A DNA stretch of 15,016 bases from Tubulinosema ratisbonensis (Eukaryota; Microsporidia; Tubulinosematidae): contig RCSS01000094.1 of NCBI GenBank assembly GCA_004000155.1, positions 1 through 15,016 of the forward strand, in the 5' to 3' direction. A program made the translations under genes and the position numbers. Under the pieces are notes generated by a model. It searched no databases. It was given only the letters and a program-made list of their open reading frames with translations, and was not told the origin of the DNA. Positions 1 through 7,139 of the stretch are shown in pieces. The stretch's first letter is position 1, and every line of letters begins with the position of its first letter.

Positions 1-1
1 G

Positions 2-36
2 TATAAAAATCTTAAAATTCGTTATTTTTTTTTGTT
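2..36 (+). promoter_or_regulatory. Putative TATA-like element and short leader of the 838-aa gene
   Basis: A TATAAAAAT string lies at 2-10, about 27 bases before the ATG at 37, followed by a T-run and TTTGTT directly before the ATG. The same TTTGTT-ATG context precedes the SNARE gene at 6441. In this base composition TATA-like strings are common, so the promoter role is only a suggestion from position. The window starts here, so anything further upstream is unseen. Confidence 0.25.
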
Positions 37-2553
37 ATGTTAAAGTTTCTAGAGTTAATTACTCTGTGCTTTTGTTTGTTTANGAATACTCGGACCTCAA
101 CTTATTCTAATTTCTTATTTGAAAGCAATACAAGTATTAATTACGAAGAAGTTTTAAGTAATGCAGAGCCTAGATATAAGTTCCACTTAGAAGGAAGTCA
201 AGACCATTTAAAGCATATAAATTCGTTGGATAAAACCTTTAAAAAACATGCACAAACTTTGCAAACTCTTAAGTATACCAAATCCTTATCATGTGAAATA
301 GAAGAGTTTTACAATAACAATGTAAAACTAAGAGATTTTTTATTGCCAATCACCTCTGAAAACACAAGCTCCATTTCAGGGTCNAAAGAGAGTTTTTTCA
401 ATTTTGTTCTAAACAAAACTANAGTAGCTTATAGTGAATCTACGAGAGTAGACCAAGTCATTGAGAAATTTTTAGGCTTATTTCCTTTTTTATTCGAGAA
501 AGAGATAACGAATGAAGTAAAAATCGAACAAATTAGAAAATTTGTAAAGTTGTTTTCTGGATACCATGTCTATTCTTNCGAATCAAAAATCTGCGAATAT
601 AATAATGAGTTAGAAAACTTTGATACAAATTTTATCCAAAATAACAATTTCAATGTTCTTTATGAAATTTACGATGACATAATTACAAAGATGGATTACA
701 ATAAAATGAATAATCTGGTATTTACCTATCTTCTTGGTATTAAAGAAATGTTTTCTTTAAATAGAAACATTAATCTTTGTACAAAGATTCTTTCGGAAAA
801 GGTTAAAGAGATCCATGAAGATCTTTTGGATTTAAATACTTGCGATAAAGTAGATCAGATTTCTAAAAAATCTTCTTTGATAACAAAATTAAGTAAGTTC
901 CAAAATGAACGTATTTTTTCAAAAATGAATGATTTGATTTATAATAGAAATTTAAAATTTAAGAACTCATTTTTGCCGTTGTTTAACAAAGTACATGAAG
1001 AATGGAACAAAGCAAGTTATACAAAAAAACTAAGAATTATTGGAAATGTTTATCATTCCTCACTTTCTAAAGAAAAGGAAGAGTTTGTTGTCAGTCATCT
1101 TAAAGAATTAAAAAATAATCTAAAATTTCAAATAAGTGAATTAGAAAGAAATAAAAGTGTTTTTAGCAACAAAAAAGATAATGAATCTATTAATAATTTT
1201 AATTTTGTACAAGACAGTAAAATTAGGCGAACTTCTTATAAATCAAATTCTATAAATTCAAACGTAGAATTTAATTCTTTTTTAAATTATATTAACTCAA
1301 AATACAATTCAATACTTGAAAAAGAATTAACAAATAATTATGATAAAATAGATAACAATGAAGACAAAGATGTTAGAGTTCCTACTAAAAAAATAAAAAC
1401 TTCAAGTAATAGTGGTGATTTTAAATGTAAACGTTCACGCTCTTACACTAAGGTTAATAGTTGGAAGCGTGGAATATATCCACAAATACCTAAAAATATG
1501 ATACCTGAAAATATACAAAAATCTGAAACAGTCGAAACAGAATTACCANGACCATCTAGAGATTTACATTCAAATAACAATTTAAAAAACAATAGTATTC
1601 CAGAACAATCAGCAGGATCAAAAGACACAACGAATAGTGAATCTTCTTCAGAGGATAGAGTTATAGATCAATATAAGCAATCTCAAAATGATAATTNCCA
1701 ATCGGATGCAGAAATATCTGCAGGATATATTAATAATGATTCAGAATATGTTTCTATTGATTCGAAGACAAACTCAGGAAGCTTTCAAATTACTGTAAGT
1801 TCTCCTATTACAAAAAACGAAATTATAAAGAATGATTTTACAAGAGTATTTCAAACTTATATTTATTTAGAAAAATCAAAACAGATTCTTGAATTTTTAA
1901 ATCACGAAATTAAAGAATATATTGAAAATCCGTGGTATGATACCTGTATTTTCTTGAAAGAAAAAATATCTTACAAAGATAATCTTATTGTAATGTTTAA
2001 AGAAATATCTATCTTAAGAAAGAAGCTTATTAGTATGGTAAGTGTTGAAGACAAAACTAGTATAAAACAAAACAAATTTTTTGATATTCCAAAGAAATTT
2101 TTTTATAACGAAGCTACATTAAAAATTCTAAAGGAAATGTTTGATAATGAATTAGAAAACCTTGAAAGGTTTATTAAATTGTTATTAACGCAAATATCCA
2201 ATCAAATATGCACTNTCGATAAAAAATTCTATACTCGTAAATTAAAATCTTCCTTATTTAATGAAAATTACTTNGAATACTACACTATGTCAAGAACCAT
2301 AGACATTTTGAAAAGAGATGTCAATGCAAGATTTTCAGCATTTTTTGATTTTAAATCATGGGTTAATAACAATTTAACTAGAGAATCTATTTATAATAAA
2401 AAAGAAGCCAAGATTACTAAGCTGATAGATGAATATTCTAAAAAATTCGAGAATCAAAATAAAATACCACAAAAACTAACTAAATTTGGATCAATTATTT
2501 TGTACAACTCTTCTCCCTGGCAATTTACAATGGGAAGCCTTTTATATTATTAA
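37..2553 (+). CDS. Large putative secreted protein, unknown function (838 aa)
   Basis: I do not recognise this protein. Residues 1 to about 20 form a plausible signal peptide (MLKFLELITLCFCLF followed by a polar stretch), so it probably enters the secretory pathway. Residues about 25-430 are charged and look helical, with scattered single cysteines. Residues about 436-600 are low-complexity, rich in Ser, Asn, Asp and Lys, with a basic patch (KCKRSRS). Residues about 605-810 again look helical. The C-terminus ends SLLYY with no membrane segment or GPI-type tail. Eight ambiguous bases fall in this gene and none breaks the frame. An AATAAA lies at 2578-2583, 25 bases after the stop. Its neighbour downstream, on the same strand, also starts with a signal peptide. 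Large signal-peptide proteins without recognisable domains are common in microsporidia, where some act in the spore wall, the polar tube or the host. No such role is shown here. Confidence 0.85.
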   Translation: MLKFLELITLCFCLFXNTRTSTYSNFLFESNTSINYEEVLSNAEPRYKFHLEGSQDHLKHINSLDKTFKKHAQTLQTLKYTKSLSCEIEEFYNNNVKLRDFLLPITSENTSSISGXKESFFNFVLNKTXVAYSESTRVDQVIEKFLGLFPFLFEKEITNEVKIEQIRKFVKLFSGYHVYSXESKICEYNNELENFDTNFIQNNNFNVLYEIYDDIITKMDYNKMNNLVFTYLLGIKEMFSLNRNINLCTKILSEKVKEIHEDLLDLNTCDKVDQISKKSSLITKLSKFQNERIFSKMNDLIYNRNLKFKNSFLPLFNKVHEEWNKASYTKKLRIIGNVYHSSLSKEKEEFVVSHLKELKNNLKFQISELERNKSVFSNKKDNESINNFNFVQDSKIRRTSYKSNSINSNVEFNSFLNYINSKYNSILEKELTNNYDKIDNNEDKDVRVPTKKIKTSSNSGDFKCKRSRSYTKVNSWKRGIYPQIPKNMIPENIQKSETVETELPXPSRDLHSNNNLKNNSIPEQSAGSKDTTNSESSSEDRVIDQYKQSQNDNXQSDAEISAGYINNDSEYVSIDSKTNSGSFQITVSSPITKNEIIKNDFTRVFQTYIYLEKSKQILEFLNHEIKEYIENPWYDTCIFLKEKISYKDNLIVMFKEISILRKKLISMVSVEDKTSIKQNKFFDIPKKFFYNEATLKILKEMFDNELENLERFIKLLLTQISNQICTXDKKFYTRKLKSSLFNENYXEYYTMSRTIDILKRDVNARFSAFFDFKSWVNNNLTRESIYNKKEAKITKLIDEYSKKFENQNKIPQKLTKFGSIILYNSSPWQFTMGSLLYY

Positions 2554-3122
2554 GGTTACAATTAAGTGATATGCTTAAATAAAATTAATTAGTATTNNTA
2601 AGATTTTGTAAATTATAAAATTCTTTATTTAATAATCTAAAATTTTTCAAAGAAGTATTGTCTTATTAATAAAAATTACATAATAATACAATAATAAATT
2701 CATAAAATAATATTCAAAATTTTTAATGTTATTCCATTAAAATAATTCCTTATATAAAAAAGGGGGTTTTAATTTTGAAAATGAATTTTCATAATCAAAC
2801 GTTTAATGAAAAGATTTTCTGATTTGAAATTATTTTTATTATTAAGTAAATTTCGTTCAATACAAAAAGATAAAAATAATTTAAAAGAATAATTTTATTC
2901 TCTAAAATTTGTGAATAACATCAATTAAAATTCATCCAATAAAAAATTTTTTAAATTATTTCTCGATTTATTTCTTAGCATCAAAATAAATTAATTATTA
3001 ACAAAATTGTAATAAAGACTAAATTTTAATTAAAGTAATAATTTACATCAACAACAAAACAAAAATTTCATTCTTAGAATAGCTATTTTAGATTTGAAAG
3101 TTAATCTTAAAATAAATTTATT
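2554..3122. other. AT-rich intergenic region between two signal-peptide genes
   Basis: Apart from the AATAAA at 2578-2583 (likely 3' end signal of the upstream gene) and a two-base NN at 2597-2598, I see only A/T-rich sequence with many stops. No RNA gene, inverted repeat of note or coding remnant was found by eye. Confidence 0.6.
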
Positions 3123-3143
3123 AAATTTTTTATTTTACATCCC
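3123..3143 (+). promoter_or_regulatory. Microsporidian-type start signal (AAATTTTT and CCC) before the 273-aa gene
   Basis: An AAATTTTT string at 3123-3130 is followed by CCC at 3141-3143, directly touching the ATG at 3144. AAATTT-like and CCC-like motifs just upstream of start codons are a described translation/transcription start signature in microsporidia. The CCC stands out in almost pure A/T and supports the chosen start. Confidence 0.6.
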
Positions 3144-3965
3144 ATGTTTTTAAATTTTCTATTGGTAATTATGATAATATTGGATATTCAAGCCAATTCA
3201 GAAACATTAAAAGTCGAAAAAGCTAAAAAAGAGGGGTATATTAAGAGATTTGAGTCGTTTTTATCAAATCACAGTCCTCTTCTTAAAATGAAAAAGAAAG
3301 TGAGATTTAAATTACCAGAAGATGAAAATAAGTATTATAAAATTAGAAGAGAAGCTTCTTTTTCAACTTTGTATGAGATTATTGAAAGAGAAGACCGTCT
3401 TTTACAAGCTGAAAATGCAAAAAAAGAAGAAATTAGACGAGCAGAAATTTTGAATGATAAAGAAGATGCCGTGGTTAAGGAAGAGTCTGGCGTTAAAGAT
3501 GATAAAATATTAGAACAGAGCCATGTCATTGAAGAAAAAAGAGATTATGTTATACAAAAAAATGGATCAATTAAAGTACCTCGACCACCTAAAAATAAAA
3601 AATATGGTACACTTGACAGAATATTTTCCAGAGAAAAAAAGAATTCCACTTTAAAAAGAAACAACAGCCTTCTTGAAACAGTAAATAACTATAAACTAGA
3701 TGAAATTAAAGAAGAAAGCACTTCAANGACTCCAACAAAACAGTACCAAAACCAAAAAANACCAAATACCTCTAAGAAAAACAAAGGATTCTTCGATACT
3801 TTAAAAAGAAAAAACAAAAAAATTATTGAAAATGACGAAAGTTTTGAAAATTTTCGTAAGAAATTTGATGGGGATTATCATAATTTTGAGACAGAAATAT
3901 TTGAATGGATGGATAAAAGTGATGATATCAATATTTATTCTGGTTTAAATGTTGACACGGAATAA
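3144..3965 (+). CDS. Putative secreted charged protein with a PP1-docking-like motif (273 aa)
   Basis: Unknown family. Residues 1-18 (MFLNFLLVIMIILDIQAN) are a strong signal peptide. The rest is Lys/Glu-rich and probably mostly helical or disordered, with no second hydrophobic segment. Residues 52-55 are KVRF after a basic run, and residues 64-65 are YY. This matches the RVxF plus phi-phi pattern used by PP1 regulatory subunits, with eight residues between the two parts. Two related basic segments occur, at about 151-166 (NKKYGTLDRIFSREKK) and 211-226 (KKNKGFFDTLKRKNKK), suggesting a short internal repeat. The start is set by the CCC directly before the ATG. The stop lies inside an AATAAA. 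Two ambiguous bases fall in codons 195 and 206. If the signal peptide is real, the PP1 motif would face a secretory or host compartment, where a parasite PP1 partner is not expected. Chance occurrence of the short motif cannot be excluded. Confidence 0.85.
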   Translation: MFLNFLLVIMIILDIQANSETLKVEKAKKEGYIKRFESFLSNHSPLLKMKKKVRFKLPEDENKYYKIRREASFSTLYEIIEREDRLLQAENAKKEEIRRAEILNDKEDAVVKEESGVKDDKILEQSHVIEEKRDYVIQKNGSIKVPRPPKNKKYGTLDRIFSREKKNSTLKRNNSLLETVNNYKLDEIKEESTSXTPTKQYQNQKXPNTSKKNKGFFDTLKRKNKKIIENDESFENFRKKFDGDYHNFETEIFEWMDKSDDINIYSGLNVDTE

Positions 3966-3966
3966 A
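3961..3966 (+). terminator. AATAAA overlapping the stop codon
   Basis: The stop codon TAA (3963-3965) is embedded in AATAAA. This is likely the polyadenylation signal of the 273-aa gene and implies a very short 3' UTR. The same arrangement occurs at three other genes here (4697, 5629 and 12180). Confidence 0.45.
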
Positions 3967-4696
3967 ATACTGATGAAAATCAATTTTTTTCATAAAAATT
4001 ATAAATTTGTGTTTTAGGATTTTAATTTTAGAATAGTTCAAGAAGACGTAATCTTTTTTTATATTAAATTAGATTTCTAAAAATCATTTAATCATTTTTT
4101 AGAATACAATTATTTCTAAAATAACTTTTTGATTATTTTTGAGATAAGAAAGCTCTTTTAAAACTAAAAATCATGTTTTATTTTTAAATATTATTAATCT
4201 TAGTTATATTAGTTGTTTTAAATTAAAGTTCGACAATTTTAAAAGAAGAAAAATATCTTTAAATATTTATTGATGCTTATAAATTAATTATTTTGGCTGA
4301 GGGAGGGTAATTTAAGAAGATTTATAGTCCTGTCTTTTTATTTACTAACACTTACTTGAAAAAACTTTGGAATATAATTCTTTAATACCCATAGTTCAAA
4401 GTATACCTAACTTAAAAGTACTAAATTGTGCATTGCTTTATATAATGCTTAATCAAATACCTTAATTTTCTAGAAATCAGAATTTAAAACTGTAATATTT
4501 CTATGATATTAATTGAATAATAAATGTTTAAGATAAATTAAGTTAATCTTTTGTTAATTTAAGATTCTTTTTCTTCGTAATTGATACTTTATTAAAAAAA
4601 CAATTTTTAGAATTAGAAAAACTTTCTAAATGTTCAAAAAATAAATCGTAAAAAAAGTTTTATCTTAAAATTACAATTATTTAAAAAATTTCTTCT
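3967..4696. other. Intergenic region between convergent genes, nothing recognised
   Basis: The 273-aa gene (plus) and the 263-aa gene (minus) converge on this stretch. A slightly GC-richer patch lies at about 4290-4445, but it contains stops in all frames and shows no clear RNA fold, repeat or coding remnant. The rest is A/T-rich. Confidence 0.55.
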
Positions 4697-4702
4697 TTTA
4701 TT
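4697..4702 (-). terminator. AATAAA overlapping the stop codon of the 263-aa gene
   Basis: On the minus strand the codons AAA-TAA are followed by A, creating AATAAA with the stop (4698-4700) inside it. Probable polyadenylation signal. Confidence 0.4.
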
Positions 4703-5489
4703 TAAATAAACAATCAACATCCTTAAAAATATCTTCAATCGATGGAATACTATTTTTACATTTCATTAAATTATTAACATTACAATTCTGAGGGATAATA
4801 TTCTTAACACTATAATCAAATACAGGAATATTAACAGTAACATTATCTAATAAATTACCAAATGACTCAGCAGGGTAATACACCTTTGTTAAATTACTAA
4901 CCTTCTTCACTTTACTTTCTCTTTTAGTTTGTATTTTCATTTCTGGGATATTTTTCCTAAAAGAATTTTTTAATTTTTTAGGAGTGTACCAATCTTCTTT
5001 ATTTTCTTCTAATTTATATTCACCAATATCTAATGTTTTATAAGAAGAAATGTTAGATTTACTTGACTCACTCTTGGTATAAAACTTTATCTCATTTTTT
5101 GAGTCAAGAAATGAAACTTTTTTAGTTTTTTTTGTCTTGAAAATTGATAGTTTAGCATATTTTGGTATTTTTTGTAATCTTTCAATTACCTGAATAAACC
5201 CTGGCTCACTTCTTTTTAGCTCATTTATATCTGACATTAATAAAGTATCCACACATATTTCTAAATTTTCTGGTTCGTCAAAAAACATCTCAAAAGAAAC
5301 AAGCAAGAATTTTTTAAATTCTGAGCTGAAAGAAAGTGAAGCAAATAACTGAGTTTTGGTACTTAAGTCTTTTAATAATTCTAATGAGTCGTATTTTACT
5401 TCTATTAGATCTTCTTTTAGGAATATTTTGTTTATTTTTGAAAGGATTTCTTTGTAAAGAGGAGTGCCAAGGACTGATTCTTTTTCCAT
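4698..5489 (-). CDS. Unknown protein with helical N-terminus and a KVSF PP1-docking-like motif (263 aa)
   Basis: Not assigned to a family. Residues about 1-115 look like a compact helical domain (for example EFKKFLLVSFEMFF at 57-70 and PGFIQVIERLQKIP at 96-109). A basic linker follows, KTKKTKKVSF, with KVSF at 124-127 and FY at 136-137. This is an RVxF plus phi-phi pattern with eight residues between, as in PP1 regulators. Residues 140-263 are polar, basic and probably disordered. There is no signal peptide or membrane segment, so a cytosolic or nuclear site is likely. A helical N-terminal domain before a PP1 motif recalls PNUTS/Ref2, PP1 partners in mRNA 3'-end processing, but I cannot see TFIIS-N signature residues, so this is only an idea. 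The gene lies 140 bp downstream of the Brr6-like gene on the same strand. CC at 5494-5495, five bases before the ATG, fits the local start context. Confidence 0.85.
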   Translation of the reverse strand: MEKESVLGTPLYKEILSKINKIFLKEDLIEVKYDSLELLKDLSTKTQLFASLSFSSEFKKFLLVSFEMFFDEPENLEICVDTLLMSDINELKRSEPGFIQVIERLQKIPKYAKLSIFKTKKTKKVSFLDSKNEIKFYTKSESSKSNISSYKTLDIGEYKLEENKEDWYTPKKLKNSFRKNIPEMKIQTKRESKVKKVSNLTKVYYPAESFGNLLDNVTVNIPVFDYSVKNIIPQNCNVNNLMKCKNSIPSIEDIFKDVDCLFK

Positions 5490-5628
5490 TAAAGGATTAA
5501 AAATAATTTAATTATTTTTATTAAATTATTATTTTTTTATTAAATTTTTTTCTGTTTGAATAATATTTATTTATTTATTTTTATTAAAATTAAAAAAATA
5601 ATTTATTAAAATAAATCATTTTTTTAAT
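5490..5628 (-). promoter_or_regulatory. Short AT-rich spacer carrying the 263-aa gene's start region
   Basis: About 140 bp of nearly pure A/T separate two minus-strand genes. The spacer must hold the end of the Brr6-like gene and the promoter of the 263-aa gene, unless the two are co-transcribed. The only small GC island near the start is CC five bases before the ATG. No hairpin terminator is seen. Confidence 0.35.
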
Positions 5629-5634
5629 TTTATT
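5629..5634 (-). terminator. AATAAA overlapping the stop codon of the Brr6-like gene
   Basis: The minus-strand end reads AAA-TAA-AAT, so the stop at 5630-5632 sits inside AATAAA. Probable polyadenylation signal. Confidence 0.4.
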
Positions 5635-6268
5635 TCCCAAATCTTACATTCCTAAAAATCATAAATATACAAAAAAACATTCCACCAATCAGACAGCTCT
5701 TCACTGAAAATCTTCTCACAAATCCATCCAAAGATTCACCAATAACCTCCAAAACAATCTTAGTAACCTCAACAGAATCTATTTTTCTATCTTTCATAAC
5801 CTCCCACTCGGTACACTTTAAATTCAAGGCAGGTACTCTTGTCCTAGGATCACATCTATTAATCTTGTAATGATAATTTCCTTCTTCAACTATATTCCTT
5901 ATAAATGCCTTTCTTTCTGTTATTTTATGATTTATGTCTCTTTTTATAAAAAATAAAAGAGAAAAAACAATGTAAATAAATAAAACTGTGATTATTGAAT
6001 TAATTAACAAATGTAAATAAGAAATTAAAATGTGAATAAAATGGATTTTTTCTACATTTTTTTCATTCTTTTTTTCTAGAACAATTGTGCTTAGTTTATC
6101 ATTTAAATCATCAAAACATTTACGTTTCTTTACAGTGGTAGTAATGTTCTCTTCTAAAGTGGGTTTGAGTAGTGTTAATTGTCTTAAAAAAGGACTTTTT
6201 TCTTCTTTTTTATCTAAATCTTTTTTCCAAGTAAATTCTTGTTCAAAGTCTAAAGGAATCTTTTTCAT
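5630..6268 (-). CDS. BRR6/BRL1-like: Brr6/Brl1-family nuclear envelope protein (212 aa)
   Basis: The protein matches the Brr6/Brl1 'di-sulfide bridge nucleocytoplasmic transport' domain. Yeast members span the inner nuclear membrane and help new nuclear pore complexes assemble and keep envelope lipids in order. Seen here: a polar N-terminus with a KKRK nuclear-localisation-like patch (47-50), a first membrane segment at about 77-108, and the perinuclear domain at about 117-190. That domain has the hallmark NRCDPRTRVPALNLKCTEWE (138-156), followed by a helix with amphipathic character (165-188). A second membrane segment is at about 191-207, with a short basic tail. The family core normally has four cysteines. 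Here only the two inner ones, C139 and C152, remain; the outer positions appear as residues near E128/E129 and M158. Length is short for the family, mainly at the N-terminus. The ATG is preceded by CC. Divergent to the SNARE gene. The family call is confident; Brr6 versus Brl1 cannot be decided. Confidence 0.92.
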   Translation of the reverse strand: MKKIPLDFEQEFTWKKDLDKKEEKSPFLRQLTLLKPTLEENITTTVKKRKCFDDLNDKLSTIVLEKKNEKNVEKIHFIHILISYLHLLINSIITVLFIYIVFSLLFFIKRDINHKITERKAFIRNIVEEGNYHYKINRCDPRTRVPALNLKCTEWEVMKDRKIDSVEVTKIVLEVIGESLDGFVRRFSVKSCLIGGMFFCIFMIFRNVRFGK

Positions 6269-6440
6269 GGATTAAAAAATTAAATATTTTTTAAATTAAT
6301 TTTTATTTTTATTTTTATTTTTTATTTTAATTTTTATTTTAATTTTTATTTTTATTTTTAAATTTATTTTTATTTTTATTTTTATTTTTATTTTAAATAT
6401 TTTTTAATATTTAAATTAATAAAATATTAATTTATTTGTT
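6269..6440. promoter_or_regulatory. Divergent promoter region, 167 bp of pure A/T with ATTTTT repeats
   Basis: This spacer is the whole upstream region of both the Brr6-like gene (minus) and the SNARE gene (plus), so it should hold both promoters. From 6271 to 6437 there is no G or C. At about 6298-6404 it is an imperfect TTTTTA/ATTTTT tandem array with strong T bias on the plus strand. Such tracts are expected to exclude nucleosomes. CC next to the Brr6-like ATG (6269-6270) is the only GC signal on that side. Confidence 0.5.
6298..6404. repeat. Imperfect (ATTTTT)n microsatellite
   Basis: Units of five to six bases, mostly TTTTTA with occasional TTTTAA or ATTTTA variants, run almost without interruption. 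It lies within the divergent spacer. Copy number in this kind of repeat is prone to change and to assembly error. Confidence 0.75.
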
Positions 6441-7139
6441 ATGAACAGAACAAATGAATACTTTTCTCAGTTAAACCTCCAAAACAAAGAATGTGTAATA
6501 GAAAATTACAAAGAAAAATTTTATGATACTTTTTTACTTAAAATAACATCTATGTCTAATAAAATTACAAACACACGAAACTATTCTCAATTACTTCTTT
6601 TAGAGCAAGAAATCTCTTCTNTAAGCAAAGAATCTTTGATTGATAAAATAGTATTACAAACAAATCCTTGCGAGTCTATTCATTACGACGGAATTAAACA
6701 AATTATAAATTTAAAAATTGCGAAACTTATTTTAAATTTACAAAAAAAGAAGAAAAAAATTATGTCTTATTCTGTTGAATTACAACCAGAAAAACCAACC
6801 AAATTTGCTTCTTNACCATCTTCTAACCAAGAATTAATCCATGAAAATTACAAACTAAAAGAGAAATACGAAACTTCTTTGCTATCAGTCACCAAACAAA
6901 GACTAAAAGAAATAGATATTCTTCAAAATATGATAAAAAATACATTGTTAGAACAAGATGAAAGGATTGATGACGTAGTCAAATCAACCAAAGAAATAAA
7001 ATCTAATTTTACAGGCAGTAACGAATATTTTAAGAATAGTAAATTTAAAGGAAGAAGAATGAAAAGATTTATGATTGTTATGTTATTTTGTAAATCATTT
7101 GTGCTTTTAGTGATTAACCTTTTTAATAAATTGGATTGA
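6441..7139 (+). CDS. UFE1-like: Qa-SNARE, syntaxin-18/Ufe1-like, tail-anchored (232 aa)
   Basis: The C-terminal third is a SNARE motif followed by a single membrane anchor. Residues about 145-200 form the heptad helix. LLEQDERIDDV (169-179) aligns with the syntaxin core around the ionic zero layer, placing the glutamine at Q172, so this is a Q-SNARE of the Qa type. A basic stretch (KGRRMKR, 203-209) leads to a hydrophobic anchor at about 210-227 and a five-residue tail, the layout of tail-anchored ER SNAREs. The following helix (STKEIKSNFTGSNEYF) and the short tail resemble syntaxin 18/Ufe1, the Qa-SNARE for Golgi-to-ER transport and ER fusion. Residues 1-110 look helical, as expected for the N-terminal regulatory domain. 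A plasma-membrane or Golgi syntaxin is the alternative. The ambiguous bases at 6621 and 6814 affect single codons. An AATAAA is at 7166-7171. Divergent to the Brr6-like gene. Confidence 0.85.
   Translation: MNRTNEYFSQLNLQNKECVIENYKEKFYDTFLLKITSMSNKITNTRNYSQLLLLEQEISSXSKESLIDKIVLQTNPCESIHYDGIKQIINLKIAKLILNLQKKKKKIMSYSVELQPEKPTKFASXPSSNQELIHENYKLKEKYETSLLSVTKQRLKEIDILQNMIKNTLLEQDERIDDVVKSTKEIKSNFTGSNEYFKNSKFKGRRMKRFMIVMLFCKSFVLLVINLFNKLD

Noticed and set aside
4330..4420. Minus-strand small frame starting MGIKELYSKVF with a GTAAGT that could be an intron donor
   Set aside because: The only nearby acceptor gives an immediate stop, there is no branch-point motif, and the frame has only about 15 codons.
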